DNA of 44,052 bases from NCBI GenBank assembly GCA_900540905.1, contig UQHR01000018.1, positions 1 to 44,052 on the forward strand, in the 5' to 3' direction. The notes beneath the pieces are model-generated. The model did no database searches. It saw only the letters and a program-made list of their open reading frames with translations, and was not told where the DNA came from. A program made the position numbers and the translations under genes. Shown one piece after another: positions 1 through 7,820 of the stretch. This stretch comes from an uncultured Collinsella sp. (GTDB lineage Bacteria; Actinomycetota; Coriobacteriia; Coriobacteriales; Coriobacteriaceae). The number at the start of each line of letters is the position of its first letter. Position 1 is the stretch's first letter.

Positions 1-55
1 TATAACCATGCAACGGAAAAGAGCCGCCCTTTCGGACGACTCAAACTGTAATGGG
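1..55. repeat. Left copy of 55-base inverted terminal repeat, with outward-facing terminator hairpin
   Basis: Bases 1-55 are the exact reverse complement of 43998-44052, and identity stops at base 56. Read on the minus strand, 42-21 forms a hairpin closed by a GAAA tetraloop with two G-U wobbles, followed by TTTTCC, so it is a rho-independent terminator pointing out of the window. On the plus strand the wobbles would be A-C mismatches, which supports the minus strand. The sequence probably belongs to a repeat found at several genomic sites. Confidence 0.8.
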
Positions 56-65
56 TTCAACGGCA

Positions 66-101
66 GGCCCCGCCGACCGATTGCAAGCGGTCGGCGGGGC
101 C
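66..101. other. Strong GC hairpin
   Basis: A perfect 14-base-pair stem (66-79 with 88-101) has an 8-base loop. Neither strand has a T-run, so it is not a clear intrinsic terminator. It lies between the left terminal repeat and the structured element downstream of queA. Confidence 0.6.
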
Positions 102-123
102 ATTGTGGCTCTTGACAGCGGAT

Positions 124-278
124 TGGGTCATATGAGCGAGCGGGCCGCATTTGAGACAAGGTGACGTGAAACGAAAAGGCGCTGACCTTCTGGTCGCGCC
201 CTTGAAGTTGAACGTCAGATTGTCCAAATGCGGCCCGCGCAGTGTCGAGTAGTTACGCGGTTCGTAGAACCGCGTAAC
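124..278 (-). ncRNA. Candidate structured RNA, copy 1 (homologue at 37651-37820)
   Basis: Four helices can be drawn. P1 pairs 140-153 with 225-238 (14 pairs), then a single-base bulge at 154, then 155-159 with 220-224 (5 pairs). A GG/GA internal loop leads to P2 (162-167 with 212-217). P3 pairs 178-182 with 196-200 and 184-187 with 192-195 around a TTCT loop (AGAA on minus). P4 pairs 252-262 with 268-278. The copy at 37651-37820 has the same bulge, loops and flanking AGCGA and GCAGYGTCGA blocks but different helix sequences that still pair. On minus it follows queA directly, and P4 begins with the last base of the queA stop codon. No T-run follows P4. Strand is uncertain because the few wobbles do not settle it. 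It may match a catalogued Collinsella RNA family, which I cannot check. Confidence 0.6.
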
Positions 279-1495
279 TAACAAATGAGCATCGCGTCGC
301 CAAAGCTGAAGAAGCGGTAGCGCTCCTCGATGGCAGCGGCGTAGGCATCCATGATCTGGTCGCGGGTAGCAAGCGCGCTTACGAGCATCATGAGCGTGGA
401 GCGAGGCACATGGAAGTTCGTGATCAGCGCGTCGACCACGTGATAGGTCGAGCCGGGCATGAGGTAGAGCTGCGTTGTCGCGTTCTCGCGCACCACGATG
501 TCGCCGCGGCCGAGCGTGTCAGCCCCGTCCTCGCGGCCCTCAAAATAGCGCGCCGTCACGGCCGGGTCGGACACCGGCGCGTCCGCGTCAAACGCGCTCT
601 CGAGCGAGCGCACCGCGGTGGTGCCGACGGCGATCACGCGGTGCCCCTCGGCCTTCGCCTTATGCACAGCGTCGACAACCTCCTGCGACACGTGGTAGCG
701 CTCGGTGTGCATCACGTGCTGTGTAGGGTCGTCCTCCTCCACCAGACGGAAGGTATCGATACCCACCTCGAGCTCGACGGCGGCAAACTTCGCACCCTTG
801 GCCTCGATAGCGGCCATGAGCTCGGGAGTAAAGTGCAGACCCGCCGTGGGAGCAGCGGCCGAGTGCTCCTCCTTCATGGCGTAGACGGTCTGGTACTTCT
901 CGGGATCGCCCTCGTAATCGGTAATGTAGGGCGGCAGCGGCACGTGGCCGGCAGCGTGGATGGCCTCGTCGAGCGTGCGCGGGTCGCCGGCGGCATTGCA
1001 ACCGGCCGGCTCAAAGCGCACCAGACGGCCACCGCGGCTATCGTTAACAAAGTCGACGACCTCGGCCGTCAGCACCACGGGCGCGCCCTCGGGCGCATGG
1101 GCGCCGCCCGCACGATACTCAATCTGAGCACCGGGCTTCAGGCGCTTACCCGGCTTGACCAGGCACTCCCAAACGTGACCCAGCGGATCCACATCCTCGC
1201 GGCGCTTGAGCAGCAGTGTCTCGACCACGCCGCCCGAGCCGGCCTTGCGACCGATCAGGCGGGCCGGCATCACGCGCGTCTTGTTGATGACGAGCACGTC
1301 GCCCGGCTCGATATAGTCGATGATGTCGCGGAAGATGCGGTGCTCAACGGTACCGCCGTGCTCCAACGGCGTTCCCGCCCGGGAGCCCTTGCGATCCACC
1401 ACCAACAGGCGGCAGGAGTCGCGCGGCTCGGCAGGAGCCTGTGCAATCAGTTCCTCGGGAAGGTTGTAGTCAAAATCATCGGTACGCATAGACAC
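278..1495 (-). CDS. queA: S-adenosylmethionine:tRNA ribosyltransferase-isomerase
   Basis: QueA transfers and isomerises the ribosyl group of SAM onto 7-aminomethyl-7-deazaguanine in tRNA, giving epoxyqueuosine. The protein starts with the family signature DDFDYNLPEELIAQ and keeps the conserved blocks DVLVINKTRVMPARL, AAPTAGLHFTPEL and NFHVPRSTLMMLVSAL. At 405 residues it is longer than the usual 340-360, with extra sequence near residues 40-52 and in the middle. The GTG at 1495 is preferred because GGAG (1507-1504) lies 8 bases upstream; the in-frame ATG at 1489 would be 14 bases away. queH lies 64 bases upstream on the same strand, so the two consecutive last steps of queuosine synthesis are probably co-transcribed. 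The TAG stop runs into the downstream structured element. Confidence 0.96.
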   Translation of the reverse strand: MSMRTDDFDYNLPEELIAQAPAEPRDSCRLLVVDRKGSRAGTPLEHGGTVEHRIFRDIIDYIEPGDVLVINKTRVMPARLIGRKAGSGGVVETLLLKRREDVDPLGHVWECLVKPGKRLKPGAQIEYRAGGAHAPEGAPVVLTAEVVDFVNDSRGGRLVRFEPAGCNAAGDPRTLDEAIHAAGHVPLPPYITDYEGDPEKYQTVYAMKEEHSAAAPTAGLHFTPELMAAIEAKGAKFAAVELEVGIDTFRLVEEDDPTQHVMHTERYHVSQEVVDAVHKAKAEGHRVIAVGTTAVRSLESAFDADAPVSDPAVTARYFEGREDGADTLGRGDIVVRENATTQLYLMPGSTYHVVDALITNFHVPRSTLMMLVSALATRDQIMDAYAAAIEERYRFFSFGDAMLIC

Positions 1496-1559
1496 GTCGG
1501 ATACTCCTTATATAGCTAAAGTCCGCTCTACATCCTAGCAGGCTGACGTCCCAAATGAA

Positions 1560-2135
1560 CTACTTTTTGGCGGCTTTGCGCTCGTCGCGGATGCGGGCGC
1601 GGTCCATGGCCGCCTCGACAGCCGAGAAGCGGCAGCCGCAGTAGTTCTGCCGATACATGCCAAGCTCGCGCGAACGGCGTGTCGCTTCGGGGTAATACGG
1701 GCGAAAATCGCGAATCACCGGAGTGAGCCCACGTGCCGCCGCCAGGCGCTTGAGCACGTCATTGCAGGTATCGAACAGCTGATACGGCGAGACGGCGAGC
1801 GTCGTGCCCACAAACTCAAACCCGCGCTCCTGGGCCACGCGGCACGCCTCGGCCAAGCGCAGGGCATAGCACGCGCGACAGCGACGAGGCCGATCGGCAC
1901 CCAGCGGTGCCACGCCGGTCTCCCAGTGATCGCGGTCCTCCCCTGCCTCGATGAGCTCGATGTCGCCATCGACACACCACCGGCGCAGCTCGTCCAAGCG
2001 GCGCTGCCATTCATCGCGCGGTTGAATATTGGGGTTGGTCCAGCAGATTGTGGGCTCAAACCCCTCCTCGCGCAGCAGGCGAACCGGCTCAAGCGAGCAT
2101 GGTGCACAGCACGCATGCAGCAACAACGGCTTCAT
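1560..2135 (-). CDS. queH: Epoxyqueuosine reductase QueH (DUF208)
   Basis: QueH reduces epoxyqueuosine to queuosine in tRNA. It is the Fe-S, non-cobalamin alternative to QueG. The 191-residue protein has the family cysteines: HACCAPC at residues 7-13, RRCRACYALRL in the middle, and YCGCRFS near the C terminus. The start is ATG 2135 because GGAGG (2148-2144) is 8 bases upstream. An in-frame ATG at 2141 would abut the ribosome-binding site. The gene precedes queA on the same strand, so product and substrate genes are adjacent. Family assignment is firm. Confidence 0.93.
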   Translation of the reverse strand: MKPLLLHACCAPCSLEPVRLLREEGFEPTICWTNPNIQPRDEWQRRLDELRRWCVDGDIELIEAGEDRDHWETGVAPLGADRPRRCRACYALRLAEACRVAQERGFEFVGTTLAVSPYQLFDTCNDVLKRLAAARGLTPVIRDFRPYYPEATRRSRELGMYRQNYCGCRFSAVEAAMDRARIRDERKAAKK

Positions 2136-2162
2136 CAACATCTCCTCCCAATCCTTGCCCAG

Positions 2163-2272
2163 GGTAGTCTTTTTGGGACGGGGCTATTTTGACTACTTTT
2201 GATGAAAGCAGTCAAAAAAAACCTGCATCAACAGAAAAGTAGTCAAAATAGCCCCGTCCCAAAAAGACTACC
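2163..2272. repeat. Perfect 38-base inverted repeat, palindromic element
   Basis: The arms 2163-2200 and 2235-2272 are perfect reverse complements around a 34-base loop, which can itself pair (GCAG 2208-2211 with CTGC 2223-2226). Each arm holds the core TTTGGGACGGGGCTATTTT flanked by GTAGTC and GACTAC. The same core recurs at 43902-43920. The stop codon of the DUF3267 gene (2270-2268) lies inside the right arm. It could act as a transcript-end hairpin or be a mobile repeat. No coding content is visible. Confidence 0.85.
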
Positions 2273-2837
2273 TTGCGAAAAAGCGCACGCCAAAGGACGT
2301 GTCCTCGCAGGCGACAATGCGGCGGTCGCGCAGAATGGTTCGCACGTAATACCAGTCGCCCACACAGCCCGACAAGTGCAGACCAGCCGCCAAGTAGCAC
2401 AGCAGCGGATAGCCCGAAAACGCAAAGCCCAAGGCAAACGCCGCCGTCAAAACAACCGTCGGCGCCAGGCAAACCACCATGTACCGCCGGCGCGAATACA
2501 CAACGCCCTCGGCGCAGGCATAGATCATCGCCGTCTCGCGATTCGCCCCAAAGGTCACCTGCGCGCCCGCAGGCGCCAGCAGCTTAAAAAACACACCGTG
2601 CACCAGCTCGTGCACGGCGAACGACGCCATTGAGATCGCAGCCAAGCCGACTATCCATCCCAAGACGGCCATCCAGCCGCCCGCGTCAGCCGCATCCAAG
2701 TCCGCAGGCCCGCCCAGCAGCATAAACACCGGCACCAGACACACGGCAAATGCGCCAAGCACGGCCATCCCCCACACAAAGCAGGCGTGCAGAAAATCCT
2801 CGTCTTCAAACGCATGTATGTTGGAAATCTCATTCAT
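2268..2837 (-). CDS. DUF3267 family membrane protein (putative zinc metallopeptidase)
   Basis: This 189-residue protein has about four hydrophobic segments and one HELVHG motif (around residue 76), the HExxH zinc signature of the DUF3267 / putative zincin peptidase family. The motif sits at the edge of a membrane segment, as in intramembrane or membrane-associated zincins. No substrate is known for these proteins. No clear Shine-Dalgarno sequence is visible before ATG 2837. The gene is divergent from the synthetase-like gene at 2970. The last two codons and the stop lie in or next to the palindromic element at 2163-2272, so the repeat may have replaced the original 3' end. Confidence 0.75.
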   Translation of the reverse strand: MNEISNIHAFEDEDFLHACFVWGMAVLGAFAVCLVPVFMLLGGPADLDAADAGGWMAVLGWIVGLAAISMASFAVHELVHGVFFKLLAPAGAQVTFGANRETAMIYACAEGVVYSRRRYMVVCLAPTVVLTAAFALGFAFSGYPLLCYLAAGLHLSGCVGDWYYVRTILRDRRIVACEDTSFGVRFFAR

Positions 2838-2969
2838 AGCATCTTAGGATAGCGCCCCTGCCACGTACCCGTCCGCATGTGCGATAATGTCGAACGATAT
2901 GCACGAATTGACCACCGCGTCGCCAGGCCTTGTGCCCGGCCGCGCTCTCACCATATGCGAAGGAGTCCC

Positions 2970-5120
2970 ATGGCATCCAAATACTCCATGAACGACCGTC
3001 CCAGCTGGCCTCGCCGCGCCATCGTTACCGCCGGCGAGCCCTACGGCAACAAGGGCCTTCACTTTGGCCACGTCGGTGGCGTCTTTGTCCCGGCCGACTT
3101 CTTCTCCCGCTTCCTGCGCGACCGTCTGGGCCGCGAGAACGTCATCTTCACCTCGGGCACCGACTGCTATGGCTCGCCCATCATGGAGAGCTACCGCAAG
3201 CTCAAGGAGAACGAGGGCTACGACAAGTCCATCGCCGAGTATGTCGAGTCCAATCACTCCCGCCAGGCCGCGACCCTCAACAACTACAACATCAGCTGCG
3301 ATATCTACGGCGGCTCGGGCCTTGAGCCGGCCGCGCAGATTCACAACGAGGTGACCGCCGAGATTATCAAGCGCCTGCACGAGCAGGGCACCATCTCCAA
3401 GCGCTCCACGCTGCAGTTCTACGATGCCAAGGCCGGCACGTTCCTCAACGGCCGTCAGGTAATCGGCCGCTGCCCCATCCAGGGCTGCAAGTCCGAGAAG
3501 GCTTATGCCGACGAGTGCGACCTGGGTCACCAGTTTGAGCCCGAGGAGCTCATCGCGCCCAAAAGCCAGCTCACCGGCGAGGTGCCCGAGCTGCGCCCGG
3601 TCGACAACCTCTACTTCGACCTGCCGGCCTACCTCGACTTTATGAAGACCTATACCGCCAAGCTCGCCCAGAACCCGCAGGTTCGTTCCGTGGTCTCCAA
3701 GACTATGGAGGAGTGGCTGCTGCCGGCTCAGCTCTATATCCAGAACAAGTTCCGCGAGGCCTTCGATGCCGTCGAGGATCAGCTTCCCGAGCACACCGTG
3801 CTGGAGCCCGAGGGCAACAAGAGCAGCTTTACCGTCACCTTCCCCAGCTGGAAGGAGCGCGACGACGCCCACGCGGTGCTCGCCAACGGCGGCGTGCGCT
3901 TCCGCAGCGGCAAGGCGCTCGTGCCCTTCCGCATCACCGGTAACATCGGCTGGGGCGTTCCGGTGCCCGAGGTCGATGGCGTCTCCGACGTCACCTGCTG
4001 GTGCTGGCCCGAGAGCCTGTGGGCGCCCATCAGCTATACGCGTACCGTGCTCGCGCGCGATGCCAAGGCCGCCGGCGTGACCGAGGGTGTCGCCGCCCAG
4101 GATGCCGCCCTCATGGGCGAGCCCGCTGCCGACTCCACGCAGGTCCCCGCGCCCACCTACCAGCACAGCTCGCTCGACTGGCGCGACTGGTGGTGCTCGG
4201 ACGACGCACAGATCTACCAGTTCATCGGTCAGGACAACATCTATTTCTACTGCATCGCTCAGACAGCCATGTGGGAGGCCCTGGGTTGGGACCTTACGCA
4301 GAGCACCGTCAGCGCCTGCTACCACCTGCTCTACATGGGCAAAAAAGCCAGCTCGTCCTCGCAGACGCCTCCCCCGCCGGCAGACGACCTGCTCAACCAC
4401 TACACCTGCGAGCAGATGCGCGCGCACTGGCTGTCGCTCGGCCTGTCCGAGAAGCCGGTAAGCTTTAGCCCCAAGGCATATGACACGCGCGTGACCGGCA
4501 AGGACAAGGACGGCAACGAGGTACGCGCCTGCGACGACAAGCGCGTTATCGACCCGGCCCTCAAGGAGAGCGCGCTGCTGACCGGCGTGTTCAACCGCCT
4601 GGCCCGCAGCTGCTTCTACGGCGTCGCCGTCAAGGAGGGCGACGAGAGCCCCTATCGTAGCGGTTGCATTCCCGCCGGCGCCGCCTCGGCCGCCGTGGTG
4701 GAGGCCGCCGAGCAGGCCGCCCTCGCGTTTGAGCAGGCCATGTACAAGTTCGAGACGCACCACGCGCTCGCCGTGTGCGACGACTACCTGCGCGCCGCCA
4801 ACAAGCGCTGGAGCGACGCCTCCAAGGCCGCCAACAAGCTCGAGGGTAGCGAGGCAAACGCCGCAATGACGCAGGCACTGGTCGACGCCTTTACCGAGCT
4901 GCGCGTGGCGACCGTGCTCATGCACGGCATCGTCCCGGCCGGCTGCGAGCTCATCTGCGAGTACTTCGACGTCGATCCGGTCGCCTTCTTTAGCTGGGAC
5001 AACATCTTCGCCTCCACGGACGAGTTTGTGGAGAGCCTGGGCGAGAAGCCCGGCGAACACCGCGTGAAGCCGCTGCCCCCGCGCTTCGACTTCTTCAGCA
5101 AGCACGAGAGCCAGTACTAA
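2970..5120 (+). CDS. Class I aminoacyl-tRNA synthetase-like protein, divergent methionyl type
   Basis: The 716-residue protein aligns by eye with methionyl-tRNA synthetases. It has AGEPYGNKGLHFGHVGG at 21-37 with HFGH (31-34) as the HIGH motif, a Cys-containing zinc knuckle near 168-187, IGQDNIYFYCIAQTAMWEAL before the second signature, and a helical anticodon-binding-like C-terminal part. The expected KMSKS loop is altered: MGKKASSSSQTPPPP, with KKASS at 458-462. There is no C-terminal EMAP domain. The ATG at 2970 follows AGGAG (2961-2965) by 4 bases; ATG 2988 is an alternative. The altered loop makes a paralogue of changed specificity or role possible. The downstream methyltransferase starts 37 bases after the stop and is probably co-transcribed. 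Confidence 0.8.
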   Translation: MASKYSMNDRPSWPRRAIVTAGEPYGNKGLHFGHVGGVFVPADFFSRFLRDRLGRENVIFTSGTDCYGSPIMESYRKLKENEGYDKSIAEYVESNHSRQAATLNNYNISCDIYGGSGLEPAAQIHNEVTAEIIKRLHEQGTISKRSTLQFYDAKAGTFLNGRQVIGRCPIQGCKSEKAYADECDLGHQFEPEELIAPKSQLTGEVPELRPVDNLYFDLPAYLDFMKTYTAKLAQNPQVRSVVSKTMEEWLLPAQLYIQNKFREAFDAVEDQLPEHTVLEPEGNKSSFTVTFPSWKERDDAHAVLANGGVRFRSGKALVPFRITGNIGWGVPVPEVDGVSDVTCWCWPESLWAPISYTRTVLARDAKAAGVTEGVAAQDAALMGEPAADSTQVPAPTYQHSSLDWRDWWCSDDAQIYQFIGQDNIYFYCIAQTAMWEALGWDLTQSTVSACYHLLYMGKKASSSSQTPPPPADDLLNHYTCEQMRAHWLSLGLSEKPVSFSPKAYDTRVTGKDKDGNEVRACDDKRVIDPALKESALLTGVFNRLARSCFYGVAVKEGDESPYRSGCIPAGAASAAVVEAAEQAALAFEQAMYKFETHHALAVCDDYLRAANKRWSDASKAANKLEGSEANAAMTQALVDAFTELRVATVLMHGIVPAGCELICEYFDVDPVAFFSWDNIFASTDEFVESLGEKPGEHRVKPLPPRFDFFSKHESQY

Positions 5121-5157
5121 AACACTCGACATGTAATGGAATGGGAAGGAAAGACGG

Positions 5158-6261
5158 ATGTCCAAGCCGCGTCGTCGTAAGCAGAAAAAGCAGGTCAAGG
5201 CCGAGCTCAAGCTCAGGCAGTTTGCCGCTACCGAGCTTTCCGACCAACTTGCCGCCCTTCCCTGCGCCGCCGACCTGCCGCGCTTTATGGTCGACACGGT
5301 CGCCGGCGCCTACGCCGCGACCGATGCCGAGCTTATGATCGAGGGCTTCGGCGCCGCGGCCACACGACCGGTTACGCTGCGCGCCAACACGCTCAAGGCG
5401 ACCGCCGAGGACATCGCCGCCGCACTCGACGAGGCCGGCATCGCCCACCATCCCGTTACCTGGTACCGGGACGCCTTCATCCTGCCCGAGGCCCAGGTTT
5501 CCGACCTGTGGGACCTCGACATCTACCGCGACGGCAAAATCTACCTGCAGAGTCTGTCGTCCATGATGCCTCCGTTGGTCCTGGGCGCCCAGGCCGGCGA
5601 GGACATCCTGGACATGTGCGCGGCCCCCGGCGGTAAGACGACGCAGATCGCCGCCCTCACGCAAGGCCAGGCGCACCTCACCGCCTGCGAGATGAGCATC
5701 CCCCGCGCCGAGAAGCTCGAGTCCAATCTCCACCGTCAGGGCGCCAAAAACGTGCCCGTCATGCGCATCGACGCGCGCGAGCTCGACGAGTTCTTCCGCT
5801 TTGACCGCATCCTGCTCGACGCTCCCTGCACCGGCACGGGCACCGTCATCAGCGACAACGAGAAAAGCCTGCGCGGCCTCACCGAGCAGCTGCTCAACAA
5901 ATGCGCCCGCTCGCAGCGAGCGCTTCTTGACCGCGCCATGGGTGCCCTCAAACCGGGCGGCACGCTGGTCTATTCCACTTGTTCGATCTTACCGCAGGAA
6001 AACGAGGACGCCCTGCAAGAGGCCCTCGACAAGCACATGGACTGCGAGCTTATCCCCCTCAACGGCACGCCGAGCGAAAGCGAAGCACGCCGCGCTCAGG
6101 AAGCCGGCGATGAGCCGCGCGTCGAGCGTAACGCCCTCACCGAGGCCATCGCTGCCGGCCACGTCTCTGCCATCGCCAACGGCCTGCCCGGCACGCTCAC
6201 TATTCCGCCCAGCCGCGACTTTGAGGGCTTCTACATTGCCCTGATCCGAAAACGCAGCTAG
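5158..6261 (+). CDS. RsmB/RsmF-type RNA (cytosine-5-) methyltransferase
   Basis: This is a NOL1/NOP2/sun-family SAM-dependent enzyme that forms 5-methylcytosine in rRNA or tRNA. It shows SAM-binding motif I DMCAAPGGKTTQ (152-163), motif IV DAPCTGTG with Cys224, and motif VI VYSTCS with the nucleophile Cys275, so both catalytic cysteines are present. The basic N terminus (RRRKQKKQ) may bind RNA. There is no N-terminal NusB domain, so it is shorter than classical RsmB. A ribosome-binding site GGGAAGGA (5143-5150) precedes ATG 5158. The target cytosine cannot be deduced. Confidence 0.88.
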   Translation: MSKPRRRKQKKQVKAELKLRQFAATELSDQLAALPCAADLPRFMVDTVAGAYAATDAELMIEGFGAAATRPVTLRANTLKATAEDIAAALDEAGIAHHPVTWYRDAFILPEAQVSDLWDLDIYRDGKIYLQSLSSMMPPLVLGAQAGEDILDMCAAPGGKTTQIAALTQGQAHLTACEMSIPRAEKLESNLHRQGAKNVPVMRIDARELDEFFRFDRILLDAPCTGTGTVISDNEKSLRGLTEQLLNKCARSQRALLDRAMGALKPGGTLVYSTCSILPQENEDALQEALDKHMDCELIPLNGTPSESEARRAQEAGDEPRVERNALTEAIAAGHVSAIANGLPGTLTIPPSRDFEGFYIALIRKRS

Positions 6262-6299
6262 CGCACGGATCAAAAACTCAACAAGCTATCTCCGTGCGC
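6261..6299. terminator. Hairpin between convergent genes
   Basis: GCGCACGGA (6261-6269) pairs with TCCGTGCGC (6291-6299), directly after the methyltransferase stop and over the 3' end of the small minus-strand gene. No T-run follows on either strand, so termination is only a possibility. Confidence 0.35.
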
Positions 6300-6456
6300 G
6301 TTTGCTCTGCTGGTCGCGATGCTGTTTAAGCGTCGCGCGCTCCTTGCGTTCGGCCCTTTTGCCCTTAATGGCCGTGACCACAAAGTAGATGACCGCGGCG
6401 GCAACGATTGCGCCCACACACAGGCCAATCGAGCCCAACATTTCTGTCAATTCCAT
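6286..6456 (-). CDS. Small single-span membrane protein, 56 residues
   Basis: A 57-codon frame encodes a short N terminus (MELTEMLGS), one hydrophobic helix (IGLCVGAIVAAAVIYFVVTA), and a strongly basic cytoplasmic-type tail (KGKRAERKERATLKQ, ending KRARR). GAGAGGTGA ends about 6 bases before ATG 6456, a good ribosome-binding site. The layout of one membrane helix plus a Lys/Arg-rich tail is common for small actinobacterial membrane proteins. It lies tail-to-tail with the methyltransferase and head-to-head with the TIM-barrel gene. No family is recognised. Confidence 0.7.
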   Translation of the reverse strand: MELTEMLGSIGLCVGAIVAAAVIYFVVTAIKGKRAERKERATLKQHRDQQSKRARR

Positions 6457-6647
6457 ACCGCGTCACCTCTCTTTTAAACGGGACATTCAAGATAGCACCT
6501 CGACGCCCGCCACCACAGCTCCTTCACGTTCGCCGACCTTTGAGTCTAACGGTGGGCGCAGCGGGGAAAAATCAACTCGTCAAACGATTTGGCATTCGCA
6601 ATTCCGGTTACATCACGCCGGCCACCATCGCATAGAATCGAGCCTTC

Positions 6648-7739
6648 ATGGATACCCTCAACGACCTCAACGAGCGCGTCGACGCCTTCGTCGGCACCAG
6701 CTCCTTCGACACGCCCAGCGCGCCAAACGACCAAGCCCCCATCGATGTTCCCGCCGAGGTTCACGAGGACATCGTCGCCTCGGTCGACTTCTCCGAGGTC
6801 GAACTCGCCGACGAGTTCACCGAGCCGCAGGTAGCCGTCACCCCCAACGGGCTGCTCCCCATGGAGCCGCTGCCCATCGACGGGCGCCTGCGCAAGGCGG
6901 CCCTTCGCATGCCCGACGAGATCGAGGAGGCCAGCGGCTTTACGCTCTTCGGCCGTCGCATCAAGTCGCTTATCTACACCACCGATGTCGCGGTCATCCG
7001 CAACTCCAACGCCGACGCCGTCTTTGCCGTTTACCCCTTCACGCCGCAGCCGGCCATTACGCAGGCGCTGCTGACCGTCGCCGAGTGCCCGGTCTTCGTG
7101 GGCGTGGGCGGCGGCACCACGACCGGCAAGCGCTCCGTGCAGATGGCGGCCGTCTCCGAGATGCAGGGCGCGGCGGGCTGCGTCGTCAACTCCCCCGCCA
7201 CCGCCGAGATGGTCGAGCACATCACCAACATGGCGGACATCCCCGTCATCGCCACGGTCGTGCGCTGCGACGACGATGCGCATGCCAAGGTTCGCGCCGG
7301 AGCCAAGATCCTCAACATCGCAGCCGGTAAAAACACGCCGCAGGTCCTGCGCGAGCTGCGCGAGCACTATCCCAACCTGCCGCTCATCGCACCGGGCGGC
7401 AAGACGCCCGAGAGCATCCGCGAGACCATCGCCGCCGGCGCCAACGCCATCATCTGGACGCCGCCTTCGGCCCAGCAGCTGCAAACCGATATGATGCAGC
7501 GCTACCGCAAGATGAAAGAAGACGCCACGCCCGTTATTTCGCGCGAAGATGTGCCCATCATCGACCAGGTCGCCGCCGCCGAGGTCAGCCAGGTCGAGAA
7601 CATGAACCCCGACGTGCCGATTCCCGACGAGGTCATCGAGCGCGTCGCCTCAATCCACGATCACATCGAGGAGCGTCGCGCCAACCGCGGCCTCAAGCCG
7701 TCACTGCACGGCTTCTTCTTCCGCGGAAAGAAACGCTAA
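6648..7739 (+). CDS. TIM-barrel-like protein of unknown function (often labelled hydrolase)
   Basis: After an acidic, low-complexity N-terminal region of about 90 residues comes a compact alpha/beta domain with strand-loop motifs typical of phosphate-binding TIM barrels: AVYPFTPQP, FVGVGGGTTTGKRS, GCVVNSPAT, DIPVIATVV, GAKILNIAAGKNTP, LIAPGGKTPESI and GANAIIWTPP. Similar proteins in Firmicutes are annotated only as hydrolase, and no substrate is known to me. The C-terminal 80 residues are charged. No strong Shine-Dalgarno is visible before ATG 6648. A clear terminator follows at 7752, so the gene is probably monocistronic. Confidence 0.7.
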   Translation: MDTLNDLNERVDAFVGTSSFDTPSAPNDQAPIDVPAEVHEDIVASVDFSEVELADEFTEPQVAVTPNGLLPMEPLPIDGRLRKAALRMPDEIEEASGFTLFGRRIKSLIYTTDVAVIRNSNADAVFAVYPFTPQPAITQALLTVAECPVFVGVGGGTTTGKRSVQMAAVSEMQGAAGCVVNSPATAEMVEHITNMADIPVIATVVRCDDDAHAKVRAGAKILNIAAGKNTPQVLRELREHYPNLPLIAPGGKTPESIRETIAAGANAIIWTPPSAQQLQTDMMQRYRKMKEDATPVISREDVPIIDQVAAAEVSQVENMNPDVPIPDEVIERVASIHDHIEERRANRGLKPSLHGFFFRGKKR

Positions 7740-7751
7740 CCCCAACAGCAA

Positions 7752-7788
7752 GGCCCGCCCCACAAACGTGAGGCGGGCCGTTTTCGTT
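7752..7788 (+). terminator. Rho-independent terminator
   Basis: GGCCCGCC (7752-7759) pairs with GGCGGGCC (7772-7779), followed by GTTTTCGTTT. It ends the TIM-barrel gene transcript. Confidence 0.85.
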
Positions 7789-7820
7789 TGAGCAATCATG
7801 CAGCGATGTGATGGGGCAAA

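Noticed and set aside
252..278. Intrinsic terminator of queA
   Set aside because: The hairpin is strong, but no T-run follows on either strand, and the same hairpin is a fixed part of the two-copy structured element.
57..284. 75-residue minus-strand reading frame through the first structured element
   Set aside because: It spans hairpins and conserved RNA loops. The second element has a same-phase open frame only because the RNA lengths match, and stem covariation argues against coding.
2844..5297. 817-residue minus-strand frame
   Set aside because: It is a mirror frame of the synthetase-like gene, with biased composition and no motifs.
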